From: Clostridia bacterium
GTDB lineage: Bacteria > Bacillota > Clostridia > Oscillospirales > CAG-272
DNA length: 54,350 nucleotides
Direction of reading: 5' to 3'
Assembly: GCA_017518975.1 (NCBI GenBank)
Contig: JAFWTH010000003.1
Location: 1-54,350 of the forward strand
The notes below the pieces were generated by a model. That model did not search any database, had not been told where the DNA came from, and was given only the letters and a program-made list of their open reading frames with translations. Of the stretch, positions 52,561 through 54,350 are shown one piece after another. The position numbers were made by a program, and so were the translations under genes. Each line of letters begins with the position of its first letter. Positions within the stretch are counted from its first letter, which is position 1.

Positions 52561-53385
52561 ATGATCTACCTGCTCTACGCCGGCAACCGGTATATTTTTG
52601 ACGGCATCCTTATTTCTTCCCTTTCCGCAGCGCGTCACTCTTCACATTCCGTCTCAGTTACAATACTGACAATGGATCTGTCCGATCAAAGCAATGTTTT
52701 CGCCCCTATAACCGAAAGTCAGCGCGCATTTCTTGAACAAATCCTTAAAAAAGAAGATCCCCGCAATTCAGTGACGTTATCGGATGTAGGCGAGTTGTAT
52801 CGAAAAAAGTTCAGCGACTCGCCGAACGCCGGAACTTCGTATTCTCCGTACTGTTTCCTGCGCCTGTTCGCTGACAAACTCGATCTGCCTGACAAAGTCC
52901 TCTATCTTGACGCGGATACCGTTGTGAACAGTGACCTCTCCGATCTTTTCGATACTGATCTGACCAGATACGAATACGCTGCCGTACTCGATTACTACGG
53001 CAAAATCTTTATGGGTCCGCGCTACACCAACTCCGGGGTTATGCTTATGAACATGCCTGAGATACGAATTACGGGACTGCTTTCTGCCGCCGCCGAAATG
53101 TGTGCAAAAAAACGGTTGTTCCTCCCGGATCAAACCGCCATCTACCGCTGCACAAAGCGAAAAAAACTGCTACCCCGCCGCTTTAACGAGCAAAAACGAT
53201 ACAACCGGCCAGACACTGTGATCCAACACTTCACCAAAACTGTCCTTTGGCTGCCGTTCTTCCATACTCGCTCAATCAAGCCCTGGCAAACCGAAGAAGT
53301 AAAAAAATCGCTCACCCACCGCTATGATTCTTTACTTGAAGAATACATCACCATAAAAAGATCCTATGATGAGGAATCAAGATGA
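52561..53385 (+). CDS. Family 8 glycosyltransferase (second)
   Basis: A 274-residue GT8 protein, shorter than its neighbours. YLDADTVV carries the DxD motif (Asp117/Asp119), NSGVMLMNMP the acceptor-side motif, PDQTAIYRC is the DQ element and VIQHFTKTVLW the C-terminal His motif. AAAAGGAG lies eight bases before the ATG. It belongs to a different GT8 subgroup from the first and third genes and uses rarer codons (TTG, CAA, TTA) more freely, which suggests separate acquisition. It ends in an ATGA overlap with the next GT8 gene. Confidence 0.88.
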   Translation: MIYLLYAGNRYIFDGILISSLSAARHSSHSVSVTILTMDLSDQSNVFAPITESQRAFLEQILKKEDPRNSVTLSDVGELYRKKFSDSPNAGTSYSPYCFLRLFADKLDLPDKVLYLDADTVVNSDLSDLFDTDLTRYEYAAVLDYYGKIFMGPRYTNSGVMLMNMPEIRITGLLSAAAEMCAKKRLFLPDQTAIYRCTKRKKLLPRRFNEQKRYNRPDTVIQHFTKTVLWLPFFHTRSIKPWQTEEVKKSLTHRYDSLLEEYITIKRSYDEESR

Positions 53386-54350
53386 AACGCAAGAGTACCG
53401 TAAACGTTTTTTACGCATGCGACGAGATCTACGTTCCGTATCTCTCGGTCTCACTGCTTTCCCTGATCGAACACACCGACAAAAACCGCGTTTACCACAT
53501 AACTATCCTCGAAAACGACATTTCCGACAGCAGTAAAACAAAGCTCCGCGCAATGTCCGCAGAAAACATAACTCTGTCATTTACCAACGTTTCCGATAAA
53601 CTGAACGGAATCGCCGACAAACTCTCGCTGCGCGACTATTACAGCCTGTCGATATACTTTCGGCTCTTTATTCCCGCGTTGTTTCCTCAATTGGACAAAG
53701 CCGTTTATCTCGATTCTGACACTGTTCTGCTCGCCGATATCGGCGAACTTTACGATACCGTGCTGCGCGATAAAGTGCTTGTAGCCGCGGTGCCGGACGC
53801 GGTCGTCGCAAGCGAAGAATTATTTCGCCGTTACGCAGAAGAGGGCGTGGGAACAGACAATTACCGCTCCTACTTCAATTCCGGAGTATTGGTAATGAAT
53901 CTTGCCGCTATGAGAAAGATAGATCTAGCCGGTATTTTTCTGACTTTGCTCACAACCTATGATTTTAAGACGGTATGCCCCGACCAGGATTACCTCAACG
54001 TGATCTGCCGTGGCAGAGTCCGTTTTCTCGGCAAAGAATGGAACCGTATGACTGTAGATAATACGTCCTCCTGCCGCCGTTTGAAACTGATCCATTACAA
54101 TATGTACTTCAAGCCGTGGTTCTATGATAACGTACCGTACCACGAATTCTTTGATCTGTATGCGACGCGCACGCCGTTCACCGAACAGATCAAAGATGCT
54201 AGGGCCGGATTCACCGAAGAGAAGCGAAACGCCAACGAAAAAGCGGGTAATGCGCTTCGCCGCTCCGTACAAAAAATCATCGACTCACCGGACAATTTTC
54301 GCAAAATACTTTTCAAACAAGAAAACGACCTCTCTCTTTTTATTATCAAA
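53382..54350 (+). CDS. Family 8 glycosyltransferase (third, cut by window edge)
   Basis: Open from the ATG at 53382 to the last base (323 codons), so the C-terminus lies outside. VNVFYACDEIYVPYLSVSL matches the start of the first GT8; YLDSDTVL carries the DxD (Asp111/Asp113), YFNSGVLVMNL, CPDQDYLNVI and HYNMYFKPW follow. About 320 residues already exceeds the first GT8, so little is probably missing. Its ATG overlaps the stop of the second GT8, so the two are coupled. Confidence 0.92.
   Translation, partial: MKRKSTVNVFYACDEIYVPYLSVSLLSLIEHTDKNRVYHITILENDISDSSKTKLRAMSAENITLSFTNVSDKLNGIADKLSLRDYYSLSIYFRLFIPALFPQLDKAVYLDSDTVLLADIGELYDTVLRDKVLVAAVPDAVVASEELFRRYAEEGVGTDNYRSYFNSGVLVMNLAAMRKIDLAGIFLTLLTTYDFKTVCPDQDYLNVICRGRVRFLGKEWNRMTVDNTSSCRRLKLIHYNMYFKPWFYDNVPYHEFFDLYATRTPFTEQIKDARAGFTEEKRNANEKAGNALRRSVQKIIDSPDNFRKILFKQENDLSLFIIK

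Overview
The window reads as a chromosomal segment of a spore-forming, anaerobic member of the Clostridia (Firmicutes/Bacillota), probably a gut or rumen Oscillospiraceae-like lineage. The evidence is the conserved spoVB-mazG-hup-rqcP-yabP-yabQ-divIC block, CdaA/CdaR, HemZ, a ferredoxin-dependent 2-oxoacid oxidoreductase (KorDABC type), an L10-leader r-protein operon, SLH-anchored surface protein, strong AGGAGG ribosome sites and sigma-A promoters with 17-base spacers. Small palindromic intergenic repeats (CACCTCAT/CCTTCCCCTC, ATGATATA-hairpin and TCATTCTGAGC types) also resemble those of gut Clostridia. No tRNA, rRNA, CRISPR, phage or transposase gene was seen.

Layout. 1-666: the 5' part of a class I fumarate hydratase alpha gene (minus). 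750-16625: a long minus-strand gene train, promoter at its right end: cdaA-cdaR-FAD oxidoreductase-rseC-like-recJ-relA-dtd-hemZ-spoVB-mazG-hup-rqcP-yabP-yabQ-divIC, combining c-di-AMP synthesis, (p)ppGpp metabolism, DNA repair, nucleotide and tRNA quality control, haem, sporulation and division. 16861-20249: a P-loop ATPase followed by korDABC (plus). 20283-26329: secA, two unknown membrane proteins and glycerate kinase (minus). 26437-33737: trmL, cardiolipin synthase, polA, then a cobalamin riboswitch controlling a lipoprotein with a transcobalamin-like (DUF4430) domain and an ECF S component, then pfkA. 33824-37899: small membrane protein, aminotransferase, obg, acyltransferase-like protein. 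38007-42490: LRR/SLH surface protein and recG (minus). 42735-43755: rplL-rplJ with L10 leader. 44044-50362: rarA, 5'-nucleotidase, a CobW/COG0523 metallochaperone pair plus an HD hydrolase, and an apparently leaderless XRE-membrane regulator. 50558-54350: a family 8 glycosyltransferase/acyltransferase cluster running off the right edge.

Most genes are core housekeeping. The most interesting parts are: the riboswitch-controlled vitamin B12 uptake module with a putative Shine-Dalgarno-masking switch; the two-gene CobW system in which one member carries about 20 histidines in a linker and the other is a CobW-like P-loop protein fused to a TIGR03943/DUF1980-like domain; a SpoVB with an extra ~270-residue C-terminal domain; the relA 5' end, where a perfect ribosome site faces an ACG codon; and three families of short palindromic repeats. 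Function calls come from recognised motifs and gene order only; no database search was run.
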